The notes below the pieces were generated by a model, which was given only the letters and a program-made list of their open reading frames with translations, made no database searches and was not told where the DNA came from. A stretch of 64,000 nt of DNA. Origin: Enterococcus gilvus ATCC BAA-350. GTDB taxonomy: Bacteria > Bacillota > Bacilli > Lactobacillales > Enterococcaceae. Shown here one piece after another: positions 1 through 7,415 of the stretch. Positions within the stretch are counted from its first letter, which is position 1. Each line of letters opens with the position of its first letter. The stretch is from NCBI RefSeq assembly GCF_000407545.1, contig NZ_ASWH01000004.1, positions 1 through 64,000 of the forward strand. Reading direction: 5' to 3'. A program made the translations under genes and the position numbers.

Positions 1-639
1 GTGGTAGAGGCAGTGCGTAAACTTCGATAGAATTTATTGCGTCTCTTTACTGGACAATGGTCTTGTTCAATCAAATTATTCAGGTATTTAATGGTACGAT
101 GTTCTGTCCCTTGATAAAAGCCGTATTCTTTTAGTTTCTTAAAGGCACTTGTAATAGAGGGGGCTTTATCTGTGACTACAACCTTCGGTTCATCAAACTG
201 CTTCACTAACCGCTTAAGAAAAGCATAGGCTGCTTGTGTGTCCCGTTTTTTACGTACCAAATATCCAAGGTTAAACCATCTGCATCGATGGCTCGATACA
301 AATAATGCCATTTTCCTTTAATTTTGATGTACGTTTCATCCATTTTCCATGAATAAAAGGATTTTTTATTTTTCTTTTTCCAAATTTGATAGAGTAGTTT
401 GCCATATTCTTGCACCCAACGATAAATCGTCGTATGAGAAACGTTAATGCCACGATCATATAAGATTTCTTGAACTTCACGATAGCTAAGGTTATAACGA
501 AGATAGTAGCCCACGGCTACAATAATCACATCCTGCTGAAATTGCTTTCCTTTAAAATGACTCATCGTCATTCCTCCTGCTATCTTTTTCTATTATTCTA
601 CCTTATCTGATAGTAGATTTAAAACTTTGCAACAGAACC
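1..639 (-). mobile_element. IS1216 (IS6 family), copy 1, cut by window start
   Basis: IS6-family element matching IS1216. The terminal repeat beginning GGTTCTGTTGCAAAG (minus strand) ends at 639, and the other end lies outside the window. The transposase reads on the minus strand from an ATG at 571 but is frameshifted: near 268-272 it has ACGTACC where the intact copy at 27147-27955 has ACGTAACC. The same deletion is in the copy at 5226-6033. Unless rescued, this transposase is inactive, so the element could only be moved by another IS1216. Confidence 0.93.
206..571 (-). pseudogene. IS1216 transposase, frameshifted (N-terminal part)
   Basis: The first ~100 codons are a normal IS6-family transposase: HTH region (YREVQEILYDRGINVSHTTI) and the first DDE Asp in MDETYIKIKG. 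The one-base deletion after LTLDIW then throws it into a wrong frame ending at 206. The rest of the catalytic domain continues in another frame towards position 1. It is identical to the copy at 5600-5965. Confidence 0.9.
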
Positions 640-797
640 ATACATTTTATATATACACATTAGAACATGTGTTCCCTTTTTAGGTCAAGAGAACGAATTA
701 TAAAGTTTTGCGAATTTGAAAAAAAATATTAAACTCCCTCTTCCTGTAAGTTATCACACTGCCAATACTCAAGTTGATGATATTTTAAAACTTGATT

Positions 798-833
798 ATA
801 GTATAAAAGTATACTGGTATACTTTTATACTAT
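798..833. repeat. GTATAC-type palindrome, site 1
   Basis: Perfect inverted repeat with 17-nt arms around a TG centre. The core GTATACTGGTATAC lies at 809-822 and recurs at 1263, 2605, 2634 and 2775, with a degenerate copy at 2737. All copies flank the minus-strand parA/parB-like pair, so this is a probable centromere or operator site for those proteins (inference). Confidence 0.7.
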
Positions 834-901
834 CGAGTACGATGGTTTGGTGTTATAAGTTTCTTCTTACTATGTAATTCTGGATATGGATCCCTTTTTA
901 A

Positions 902-1084
902 GTGACTGTAAATAAACTTAAAAATGATGTAAACAAGAATCCAATCATTGGAATCGTAGGTAGTTATATGTATGAATTTTCGCTAGATACTATGAAAATT
1001 ATTTTAAAGTACACGAATAGTCTATACGAATGGAGATTTTTAAGCTTACCTGAGAACTTTACTTTATTTAAAGTAAGTAAATAG
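902..1084 (+). CDS. small ORF, unrecognised (60 aa, GTG start)
   Basis: Open frame of 60 codons with no recognised family and only a weak purine stretch (GGATCC region) ahead of a GTG start. It lies between two GTATAC palindromes and ends just before a strong hairpin at 1117-1178, which is the main reason to think it may be transcribed. Coding status is uncertain. Confidence 0.25.
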   Translation: MTVNKLKNDVNKNPIIGIVGSYMYEFSLDTMKIILKYTNSLYEWRFLSLPENFTLFKVSK

Positions 1085-1116
1085 ATTGTGTTGATAAAAA
1101 GAAAACAGACCAAATT

Positions 1117-1178
1117 AAAATGGTACCTTTAGGTAGGACACTCTTTTTTACAAGTGTCCTATCTACAGGTACCATTTT
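1117..1178. terminator. long bidirectional hairpin terminator
   Basis: Two 26-nt arms (1117-1142 and 1153-1178) pair almost perfectly, starting AAAATGGTACC and ending GGTACCATTTT. T-rich tracts follow on the plus side (1186-1200) and A-rich sequence lies on the other. It separates the plus-strand small ORF from the convergent parB-like gene. A bidirectional terminator is the simplest reading; the stem is unusually long. Confidence 0.7.
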
Positions 1179-1248
1179 ATACCTTTATTTTTTTTATCTT
1201 TATCTTACTTCAGAAAGCTAATTAAAACACTAGCAACTAGGTACTATA

Positions 1249-1290
1249 TAAAAAGTAGAAAAGTATACCAGTATACTTTTCTACTTTTTA
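1249..1290. repeat. GTATAC-type palindrome, site 2, overlapping the parB-like stop
   Basis: 42-bp perfect palindrome centred on 1269-1270 with core GTATACCAGTATAC (1263-1276). It overlaps the TAG stop of the parB-like gene (1281-1283). It may serve as partition site, terminator stem, or both. The flanking arms (AAAAAGTAGAAAA) differ from those of site 1, so only the GTATAC core is conserved. Confidence 0.7.
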
Positions 1291-1685
1291 AGCATTTTTA
1301 ATTGTGTATCGTACATTGCTTTAAAGGCTTCTTGTTGTCTAGTGGACAATCTTGTATTTACATAACTATCTATGACTAAGTCGACTATTTCATTAATTGT
1401 TGCCTTTGGCATATTTTCTAATTCCCCTAAAAATGGTTTAAGGGTGTTCATTTTCAAATTAACTGAAGGTGAGACTTTTTGAGTTAATGTTGCTAAAAAC
1501 CGTTTATCTTTTTCAATTGGCTTCGCAGTAATTTCTTTTTTTATAAGCAGAGGCTCGAGATTATTTTTAGGAGCGTTAGAGGAGGTCCTTCCAAAATCTG
1601 TTTTCCCTTGTATCTCAACTTTTTTTGACTGTAAAGAAGATTTCTTTTTTTTATTACTTATTATTGGTTTAAAATTTTCAGACAT
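1281..1685 (-). CDS. ParB-like small centromere-binding protein (134 aa)
   Basis: Second gene of a minus-strand pair, starting 2 nt after the stop of the upstream ParA gene. The N-terminal ~60 residues are Lys/Ser-rich and low complexity (KKKKSSLQSKK). The C-terminal half is predicted helical (KATINEIVDLVIDSYVNTRL), as in the small DNA-binding partners of Gram-positive plasmid ParA proteins such as PrgO/RepC of pheromone plasmids. I assign the role from its position after parA, its size and the surrounding GTATAC palindromes, not from a diagnostic motif. Expected job: bind those sites and stimulate the ATPase for plasmid segregation. Confidence 0.6.
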   Translation of the reverse strand: MSENFKPIISNKKKKSSLQSKKVEIQGKTDFGRTSSNAPKNNLEPLLIKKEITAKPIEKDKRFLATLTQKVSPSVNLKMNTLKPFLGELENMPKATINEIVDLVIDSYVNTRLSTRQQEAFKAMYDTQLKMLKK

Positions 1686-1687
1686 AT

Positions 1688-2509
1688 TTAATCCTCCAAA
1701 GATTCTAGTATTTCCTCATGTCGATCCAACTCATTCAAAACATCGATGAATACTTTATGCGCTTTAATATCCCAACCATCGGGTTTACCAGTATATGAGT
1801 ACGAAACGTGTATCCCTTCGACGTCGTAAACTTTCAATCTTTCTTGATACTTAACTATGGTATCTAAAACATTTCCTCCGTATAATTCTTTTGCTTGATC
1901 CAGTACTTTAGTATCTACCCGTCCACCAGGTCTAAGCATGCATGGTATAATGCCTAATACTTGTAAATCATTGTCATATGTATCAGCTAGATATTGCATA
2001 TAAGCAATATAGGTTTGAGCACCGTCTAAAGATAGCTCCTGTGTTTGCAATACAATAATACAATAATCAGCTGCAAGCATAGCATTATCACTATAGTCAG
2101 ATATTGTAGGTGGGACGTCAATATAAATGGCATCATAGACTTCTTTTAATGGATTCAGCAATTCTTTTAAATAAGTAATTTGCTTGATTTCATCATTAGG
2201 AAACCTATTCATTAGAATTTTCGTTAAGTTTCTAAAGGTGGTATTAGATGCAATTAAATCTAAATTATTTATAATTGGCGTAATTTGAGTGCTTAAATCG
2301 CCTTCCTCAAATCCAACGGTTATATTTTTAGAAATTTCATTAAGTTCGCCTGTCTTAGCTAAAATACTTGTAGCGTTACCTTGGGGATCTAAATCCACAA
2401 CTAATGTCTTTTTATCTTTAATAACGGCACTCTCATAAGCGAGCATAGTTACAGATTTCGTTTTCCCTACGCCACCTTTAAAATTTCCAACCACATATAC
2501 TTTTCCCAT
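1688..2509 (-). CDS. parA: ParA-family partition ATPase (273 aa)
   Basis: Deviant Walker A KGGVGKTKS at residues 11-19, A' motif VVDLDPQGN near 38-46 and Walker B AIYIDVPP near 131. This is a complete ParA/Soj-type ATPase of normal length. The start ATG (2507-2509) follows a GGAGG-like ribosome site (CCTCC at 2518-2522 on the plus strand). It is the first gene of a two-gene unit with the parB-like gene. Its upstream region (2605-2813) carries four GTATAC palindromes, consistent with autoregulation and centromere function. It belongs to the IS1216-bounded module and is distinct from the delta ParA at 6021, so the plasmid carries two partition ATPases. Confidence 0.88.
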   Translation of the reverse strand: MGKVYVVGNFKGGVGKTKSVTMLAYESAVIKDKKTLVVDLDPQGNATSILAKTGELNEISKNITVGFEEGDLSTQITPIINNLDLIASNTTFRNLTKILMNRFPNDEIKQITYLKELLNPLKEVYDAIYIDVPPTISDYSDNAMLAADYCIIVLQTQELSLDGAQTYIAYMQYLADTYDNDLQVLGIIPCMLRPGGRVDTKVLDQAKELYGGNVLDTIVKYQERLKVYDVEGIHVSYSYTGKPDGWDIKAHKVFIDVLNELDRHEEILESLED

Positions 2510-2604
2510 GAATGAACCTCCGTTTTATTTATAATATATCTTTAGTATACCAACGTTAAGTTTATTTGTAAAGAAAATAATTGCGAAAGTAGAATTGTGT
2601 AAAA

Positions 2605-2813
2605 GTATACTGGTATACTAATTCCAATAGAAAGTATACCAGTATACCCAATAAAATTAAATTTACGCTTAACTAAAATCCAAATTTAATATAAATTGCG
2701 CTGAATTACAAAGAATTTCCTTACTTAAATCAAAAAGTATACTGATACACTTATACACTTTTGTTGGTGTATAAGTATACCAGTATACCAAAATAAAAGT
2801 TCTATAGTATACG
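2605..2813. promoter_or_regulatory. GTATAC operator/centromere-like cluster upstream of parA and rep
   Basis: Sites of the form GTATACYRGTATAC at 2605-2618, 2634-2647 and 2775-2788, a degenerate one (GTATACTGATACAC) at 2737-2750, and a half-site GTATAC at 2808-2813. They lie in the interval between divergent parA and rep. Their recurrence on both sides of the parAB-like pair suggests a distributed partition site and/or repressor operators. Confidence 0.7.
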
Positions 2814-2869
2814 GTTGCAATCTTTAGTTAGAAATAGTGCTTTACAAGTTAATGAATGTTTTGTAATCT

Positions 2870-3190
2870 AAAAGAAAGGTAAAATAAAAAGAGACGGATA
2901 AAAATGTGAATTGGACCTCACTTTTTTATCTGAATCACATACAAAACTATGTGTTCTCGCTCGTCTCAGGGATTATGTAAGCGGCTGGAAACCACTTATG
3001 TAATTGGATAATCTGTTCAGACTGCAATCTGAACTTATAGACTTATCTTACCATTTTTAGACGAGCAACTCAATATATATACGCTTATTTTGTTATGTAG
3101 TTTAATGAATTTTTGACTTTTTAGGCCATTGAGAGAGCACAAATCGAAAGATTATTTGTGTTCTCTTTTTGTTTAGAAAGGATAAGCAGC
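2870..3190 (+). promoter_or_regulatory. rep leader with candidate countertranscript and attenuator
   Basis: About 320 nt without a gene. It contains a stem with GATAAAAA and TTTTTTATC arms (2897-2930), a hairpin GTTCAGA/TCTGAAC (3013-3032), and just before rep a terminator-like hairpin: arms 3133-3144 and 3154-3165 followed by T5. In Inc18 plasmids (pIP501, pAMbeta1, pSM19035) rep transcription is limited by an antisense RNA that induces exactly such an attenuator. I infer the same here; the antisense promoter itself was not pinned down. Confidence 0.6.
3133..3170 (+). terminator. transcriptional attenuator hairpin in front of rep
   Basis: Stem GAGAGCACAAAT / ATTTGTGTTCTC with a 9-nt loop, followed by TTTTT, ends 21 nt before the rep ATG (3192). 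A ribosome-binding site (AGAAAGGATAAG) sits between hairpin and start. Position and shape match the Inc18 repR/repE attenuator. Confidence 0.7.
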
Positions 3191-3191
3191 A

Positions 3192-4691
3192 ATGGCAGCT
3201 ACTTTAGACGTAGTTTATTCAGCAATCTTACAAAATGGTATCCGTAAATTCAAATATAAAAACAGCCACTTAAAACCGGTCTCTTTTAGTGATCAGTCGG
3301 GAAAGGGGGCTATTTTTGCGTACCGTTCAAAGGAACACATGATCGAGGGGATTGGACTAGTGATCACTTCAGAAGAAGGGGTGATCGAAAACGATAATCG
3401 ATTCACTCATTGGACACCAAATGTATTTCGCTATGGAACATATGCTGATGAAGCCAGAATGTTTACAAAAGGTCATTCTGAGGACAATTTGCGTCAAATC
3501 AATACTTTCTTTGTTGATTTTGACACATTGGATCCAAACTTTGACTATGGAGAAATTATCTTGGCCAGTCACGAGATCGGCTTTATGCCGACAATGATTC
3601 TACGTACACCGCATGGATTTCAAGCCTTCTATGTACTAGACAAGCCTGCATACGTGACGAAGAAATCAAATTTTAAAGTGATCAATGTGGCTAAAATGAT
3701 CTCAAGAAATCTAAGAAACAAATTTTCAAATGATTATCGGTTTCCTGTTGATGTAAATGCCAATCATTTTGGGATCACACGAATGCCTTCTGAAGAGAAT
3801 GTTTTATTCTTTGAACCACAGTATCGTTATAGTTTCGAAGAATGGATCGACTGGTCAATGAGAGAAGATGCGGACAAAAAAGTGGAGATCAAGAACGTTT
3901 TTGTATTGCCATCTACTCAAGAATTTCGTCAAGTTGATGAACCTTGGTTCCAGCTGTTGCTAAAAAGTCAAAAAATACAAGGTGAAAAGGGCGTATATGG
4001 TCGAAATAATGTCATATTCACCTTGTCTTTGGCATACTTTTCGTCAGGATACGAAGTAGAAGCATGTGAATTGACGATGTTAGAATTCAATGACCGCTTG
4101 GCTAACCCTTTATCTGATCGAGAATTAACCAGAATCATTCGTTCCGCTTACTCCGGAAAATATCAAGCAGCGCACAGAGAAAAAATTGTCCTATTATGCC
4201 AAGAGTGGGTCGATGCCAATCTTTCTGAAGAGCAACTATTCAACAAAAAACGGGGTTGGTGGAAATTCAAGAAAGAAAGAGCTGTTCGCAAGTATTCACA
4301 TAGTCATGAATGGGCAGAAGATCTACTGTCCTATTTGAATGAGCAATCCTATGAAGAACAACCATACATTATTTCTACAAAAAAAGATTTAACTGAACGT
4401 TTAAAGATCCCAAAACGTTCCCTGGACAAAGTACTGAAGCATTTAAGAGAAGAGAACAAAATTCATTTTCGTGTTCGTGCTGGTCGTAATGGAGGTATTA
4501 TGCTAGCTTCTATACATGGATTGATGCGCTCCGTTATCCGGCTAAAAAAAGAAAGCCGGGGGGCTTATTTCGCTGCGATCTCAGAAGCTTTTGGAAAAGA
4601 ATACACGTTTATCCAGACAGCACTGAAACGCTTGATAGAACCCAATAAGATCGGCGTGCAAACAGATCTGTTCATGATCGATACAGGTTAA
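3192..4691 (+). CDS. rep: Inc18-type replication initiator, RepE/RepR/RepS-like (499 aa)
   Basis: Initiates theta replication. It matches the RepE/RepR/RepS family in length (~497-499 aa) and in conserved blocks: GAIFAYRSKEHMI (residues ~38-50), FTHWTPNVFRYGTYADE (~72-88), KGHSEDNLRQINTFFVDFDT (~95-115) and NNVIFTLSLAYFSSGY (~270-287). It is clearly diverged from the pAMbeta1/pIP501 proteins as I recall them, so it may be a distinct compatibility type. Start ATG with AAAGGA 9-12 nt upstream. Expression is probably set by the attenuator at 3133-3170. In relatives the origin lies just 3' of the gene, here about 4692-4826. The gene is bracketed by two IS1216 copies. Confidence 0.9.
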   Translation: MAATLDVVYSAILQNGIRKFKYKNSHLKPVSFSDQSGKGAIFAYRSKEHMIEGIGLVITSEEGVIENDNRFTHWTPNVFRYGTYADEARMFTKGHSEDNLRQINTFFVDFDTLDPNFDYGEIILASHEIGFMPTMILRTPHGFQAFYVLDKPAYVTKKSNFKVINVAKMISRNLRNKFSNDYRFPVDVNANHFGITRMPSEENVLFFEPQYRYSFEEWIDWSMREDADKKVEIKNVFVLPSTQEFRQVDEPWFQLLLKSQKIQGEKGVYGRNNVIFTLSLAYFSSGYEVEACELTMLEFNDRLANPLSDRELTRIIRSAYSGKYQAAHREKIVLLCQEWVDANLSEEQLFNKKRGWWKFKKERAVRKYSHSHEWAEDLLSYLNEQSYEEQPYIISTKKDLTERLKIPKRSLDKVLKHLREENKIHFRVRAGRNGGIMLASIHGLMRSVIRLKKESRGAYFAAISEAFGKEYTFIQTALKRLIEPNKIGVQTDLFMIDTG

Positions 4692-4826
4692 AATTAAAAG
4701 GTGCAAATTGCCTATTACATTATATCTATGATACGTTCCTTCTTTTCTCCGCTTTGCTTGCTGGTCTTAAGAAAGAGTAGTACTATTATCGCAAACGTAA
4801 TAATATGGTGGGAGGTCTTTCTGACT
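4692..4826. other. probable replication origin region (by analogy)
   Basis: Non-coding interval directly downstream of rep. In pAMbeta1/pIP501-type plasmids the initiator binds and opens an origin immediately 3' of its gene. No iterons are obvious here, so this rests on family knowledge alone. Confidence 0.3.
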
Positions 4827-5114
4827 ATGAGTATCAATACCTTTGTATATCCCTACCCGATCAATGTATTTATTATTTCGCGGTTAGGTATGACAGTAGA
4901 GCAATTTTGTGAGTTGCATGGCTATAAGCAGAGTACAGTAGCAAGCTGGGTAACTAGAAACCGTGCAGTAAAAACGTTACCTTGTGATTTTTTATATTGT
5001 CTTAGTCTTTCTTCAGGCTGGTCAATGGATGGTGTTTATCGTCATTTACTGGTGTTGGAGGAGAAGTTCTTAAAGAGTATGGATCCAAAGAAGAAGAAAG
5101 AACAGGTGAATTGA
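4827..5114 (+). CDS. small putative DNA-binding protein (95 aa)
   Basis: Start chosen at the ATG at 4827, which has GGGAGG 11 nt upstream; an upstream extension in frame (from 4701) lacks a ribosome site and is hydrophobic, unlike the rest. Residues ~20-45 (MTVEQFCELHGYKQSTVASW) look like a helix-turn-helix. The C-terminus is Lys-rich (DPKKKKEQ). I do not recognise the family. Lying directly downstream of rep, it could be a copy-number or origin-associated regulator (inference). Confidence 0.55.
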   Translation: MSINTFVYPYPINVFIISRLGMTVEQFCELHGYKQSTVASWVTRNRAVKTLPCDFLYCLSLSSGWSMDGVYRHLLVLEEKFLKSMDPKKKKEQVN

Positions 5115-5117
5115 TTG

Positions 5118-5246
5118 ATGACGGAGGAGGAGATAGCTGTTCTTAATAGGATCAAAGAATGGTCTGTTCTTTTGAAAATTTATTATGGGATTTTGACTTT
5201 ATCTTTTATTACTGTTGGATTATTCGGTTCTGTTGCAAAGTTTTAA
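5118..5246 (+). pseudogene. small membrane ORF truncated by IS1216
   Basis: ATG 3 nt after the preceding stop, translationally coupled. Reads MTEEEIAVLNRIKEW then a single hydrophobic segment (IYYGILTLSFITVGLF), and runs into the IS1216 end at 5226, where it stops after 6 IS-encoded residues. The native 3' end is lost. Original function unknown; probably a one-pass membrane protein. Confidence 0.5.
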
Positions 5247-6033
5247 ATAAAGAATAAAATCCCTTACGGTATCTATGATTTAAGCTGGGATTCCCAATAA
5301 TACCTTGATTTCAGTACAGACCGAAAACCCGAAGAGAGTGCCTTCTTTTCGGGTTTTCTTATATAATCCTCGAATGGCTTCCATGCCTTTAATCGTGGTA
5401 GAGGCAGTGCGTAAACTTCGATAGAATTTATTGCGTCTCTTTACTGGACAATGGTCTTGTTCAATCAAATTATTCAGGTATTTAATGGTACGATGTTCTG
5501 TCCCTTGATAAAAGCCGTATTCTTTTAGTTTCTTAAAGGCACTTGTAATAGAGGGGGCTTTATCTGTGACTACAACCTTCGGTTCATCAAACTGCTTCAC
5601 TAACCGCTTAAGAAAAGCATAGGCTGCTTGTGTGTCCCGTTTTTTACGTACCAAATATCCAAGGTTAAACCATCTGCATCGATGGCTCGATACAAATAAT
5701 GCCATTTTCCTTTAATTTTGATGTACGTTTCATCCATTTTCCATGAATAAAAGGATTTTTTATTTTTCTTTTTCCAAATTTGATAGAGTAGTTTGCCATA
5801 TTCTTGCACCCAACGATAAATCGTCGTATGAGAAACGTTAATGCCACGATCATATAAGATTTCTTGAACTTCACGATAGCTAAGGTTATAACGAAGATAG
5901 TAGCCCACGGCTACAATAATCACATCCTGCTGAAATTGCTTTCCTTTAAAATGACTCATCGTCATTCCTCCTGCTATCTTTTTCTATTATTCTACCTTAT
6001 CTGATAGTAGATTTAAAACTTTGCAACAGAACC
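5226..6033 (-). mobile_element. IS1216, copy 2 (808 bp, one-base deletion)
   Basis: Both ends are present: GGTTCTGTTGCAAAGTTTT at 5226 and its complement ending at 6033. It is one base shorter than the intact 809-bp copy because of a deletion in the transposase. Flanking octamers GATTATTC and TTATCTTG do not match, so there is no target-site duplication, as expected for IS6-family cointegrate or recombination products. It is in the same orientation as copy 1 and with it bounds the rep/par module (640-5225). Confidence 0.93.
5280..5965 (-). pseudogene. IS1216 transposase, frameshifted
   Basis: The N-terminal part reads from 5965 (MTMSHFKGKQFQQD), the C-terminal part (RKKRDTQAAYAF to LLGIPA) in another frame ending at 5280. 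The break is a single missing A at about 5651. All DDE residues (MDETY, VTDKAP, the final Glu in NNLIEQDH) exist but not in one frame. Same lesion as copy 1. Confidence 0.9.
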
Positions 6034-6818
6034 TTATCTTGAATAATTACTTTAAAGGTGGTGTTGGAAAGTCAAAATTATCAACTATGTTTGCTTACTT
6101 GACAGACAAATTGAATTTAAAAGTTTTAATGATCGATAAGGACTTACAAGCAACAATGACAAAAGACTTAGCAAAAACTTTTAAGGTAGAATTGCCACGT
6201 GTTAATTTTTACGAAGGCTTGAAAAATGGAAACTTGGCTTCTTCTATTGTTCATTTGACTGATAATTTAGACTTGATACCTGGCACGTTTGATTTGATGT
6301 TACTGCCAAAATTAACTCGTTCATGGACGTTTGAAAACGAAAGTAGATTGCTTGCTACTCTTTTAGCACCTTTAAAAAGTGACTATGATCTCATTATTAT
6401 TGATACTGTACCAACGCCAAGCGTTTATACAAATAATGCAATCGTGGCGAGTGATTACGTTATGATCCCTTTACAAGCAGAAGAAGAAAGTACAAACAAC
6501 ATTCAAAACTATATTTCCTATTTGATTGATTTACAAGAACAATTTAACCCTGGACTAGATATGATCGGTTTTGTTCCTTATTTAGTTGATACGGACAGCG
6601 CAACGATAAAATCAAACCTGGAAGAACTGTACAAGCAACATAAAGAAGATAACTTGGTTTTCCAAAATATTATCAAGCGAAGTAATAAAGTAAGTACCTG
6701 GTCTAAAAACGGAATTACAGAACACAAAGGCTATGACAAAAAAGTTTTATCCATGTATGAGAACGTATTTTTTGAAATGCTTGAGCGAATTATTCAATTA
6801 GAAAATGAAAAAGAATAG
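6021..6818 (+). CDS. Delta (ParA-type ATPase), 5' end replaced by IS1216
   Basis: Partition ATPase of the pSM19035/pIP501 delta-omega system. Walker A FKGGVGKSK lies at residues ~12-20 and MIDKDLQAT near 38-46; the rest runs to the native end LENEKE. IS1216 copy 2 has removed the native start and first codons; the frame now opens at a TTG inside the IS terminal repeat and enters delta at LILNNYF, just before Walker A. No ribosome site is evident, and the native delta promoter with its omega heptads is gone. The ATPase core is intact, but expression and any N-terminal role are doubtful. Confidence 0.85.
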   Translation: MQQNLILNNYFKGGVGKSKLSTMFAYLTDKLNLKVLMIDKDLQATMTKDLAKTFKVELPRVNFYEGLKNGNLASSIVHLTDNLDLIPGTFDLMLLPKLTRSWTFENESRLLATLLAPLKSDYDLIIIDTVPTPSVYTNNAIVASDYVMIPLQAEEESTNNIQNYISYLIDLQEQFNPGLDMIGFVPYLVDTDSATIKSNLEELYKQHKEDNLVFQNIIKRSNKVSTWSKNGITEHKGYDKKVLSMYENVFFEMLERIIQLENEKE

Positions 6819-6867
6819 AATCACAAATCACAAGTGATTAATCACAAATCACTTGTGATTTGTGATT
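6819..6867. promoter_or_regulatory. Seven contiguous omega heptads (operator/parS of P-omega)
   Basis: Exactly seven abutting 7-nt units of the WATCACW type: AATCACA, AATCACA, AGTGATT, AATCACA, AATCACT, TGTGATT, TGTGATT. Omega binds such heptads as a repressor and as centromere protein, and seven is the number I recall for P-omega of pSM19035. They also form an inverted repeat (6819-6839 / 6847-6867). Confidence 0.92.
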
Positions 6868-6881
6868 GTTGATGATAAAAT
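6853..6881 (+). promoter_or_regulatory. P-omega promoter
   Basis: -35 TTGTGA (6853-6858), 17-nt spacer, -10 TAAAAT (6876-6881). The -35 lies inside the last heptads, so bound omega would block RNA polymerase. It drives omega-epsilon-zeta. Confidence 0.75.
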
Positions 6882-6909
6882 AAGAATAAGAAGAAATAGA
6901 AAGAAGTGA

Positions 6910-7125
6910 GTGATTGTGGGAAATTTAGGCGCACAAAAAGCAAAACGAAATGATACACCAATCAGTGCAAAAAAAGATATAATGGGAGATAAGACGGTTC
7001 GTGTTCGTGCTGACTTACACCATATCATAAAAATCGAAACAGCAAAGAATGGCGGAAACGTAAAAGAAGTTATGGATAAAGCCTTAGAAGAATATATTCG
7101 GAAATATTTACCTGACAAACTTTAA
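6910..7125 (+). CDS. Omega repressor / centromere-binding protein (71 aa)
   Basis: Ribbon-helix-helix protein essentially identical to the 71-residue omega of pSM19035 as I remember it (MIVGNLGAQKAKRNDTPIS start; strand KTVRVRAD, then HHIIKIETAK). As a dimer it binds WATCACW heptads, represses its own, delta and cop promoters, and acts as the ParB partner of delta. GTG start (6910) with AGAAGTGAG upstream. First gene of the omega-epsilon-zeta operon. Its targets in this window are the seven heptads at 6819 and four at 26384. Confidence 0.95.
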   Translation: MIVGNLGAQKAKRNDTPISAKKDIMGDKTVRVRADLHHIIKIETAKNGGNVKEVMDKALEEYIRKYLPDKL

Positions 7126-7141
7126 AAGGAGTGAAAATGAA

Positions 7142-7414
7142 ATGGCAGTTACGTATGAAAAAACATTTGAAATTGAAATCATTAATGAGTTATCGGCAAG
7201 TGTTTATAATCGAGTATTAAACTATGTTTTGAACCATGAATTAAATAAAAATGACTCTCAATTATTGGAAGTCAATTTATTAAACCAATTAAAGCTTGCA
7301 AAACGTGTAAATCTTTTTGATTATTCTTTAGAAGAATTACAAGCCGTTCATGAGTATTGGCGGTCAATGAATCGTTACTCAAAACAAGTTTTGAATAAAG
7401 AGAAAGTGGCTTAA
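7142..7414 (+). CDS. Epsilon antitoxin (90 aa)
   Basis: Antitoxin of the epsilon-zeta module; starts [18 protein letters not shown] and has the family length of 90 residues. It is an all-helical protein that blocks the ATP/UNAG site of zeta. ATG with AAGGAGTGA 10 nt upstream. It sits between omega and zeta, ending one base before the zeta ATG, consistent with coupled synthesis. Confidence 0.95.
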   Translation: MAVTYEKTFEIEIINELSASVYNRVLNYVLNHELNKNDSQLLEVNLLNQLKLAKRVNLFDYSLEELQAVHEYWRSMNRYSKQVLNKEKVA

Positions 7415-7415
7415 T

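Noticed and set aside
206..571. IS1216 frameshift as programmed frameshifting
   Set aside because: The intact copy encodes one continuous transposase and IS6 elements do not use frameshifting; the break is a missing base without a slippery site.
7..640. Target-site duplications flanking IS1216 copies as proof of simple insertion
   Set aside because: Flanking octamers at 5218-5225/6034-6041 and 27139-27146/27956-27963 do not match, so the copies reflect cointegrates or recombination.
4701..4826. N-terminal extension of the small HTH-like gene after rep
   Set aside because: No ribosome site before 4701, hydrophobic composition unlike the rest, and a strong GGGAGG before the ATG at 4827.
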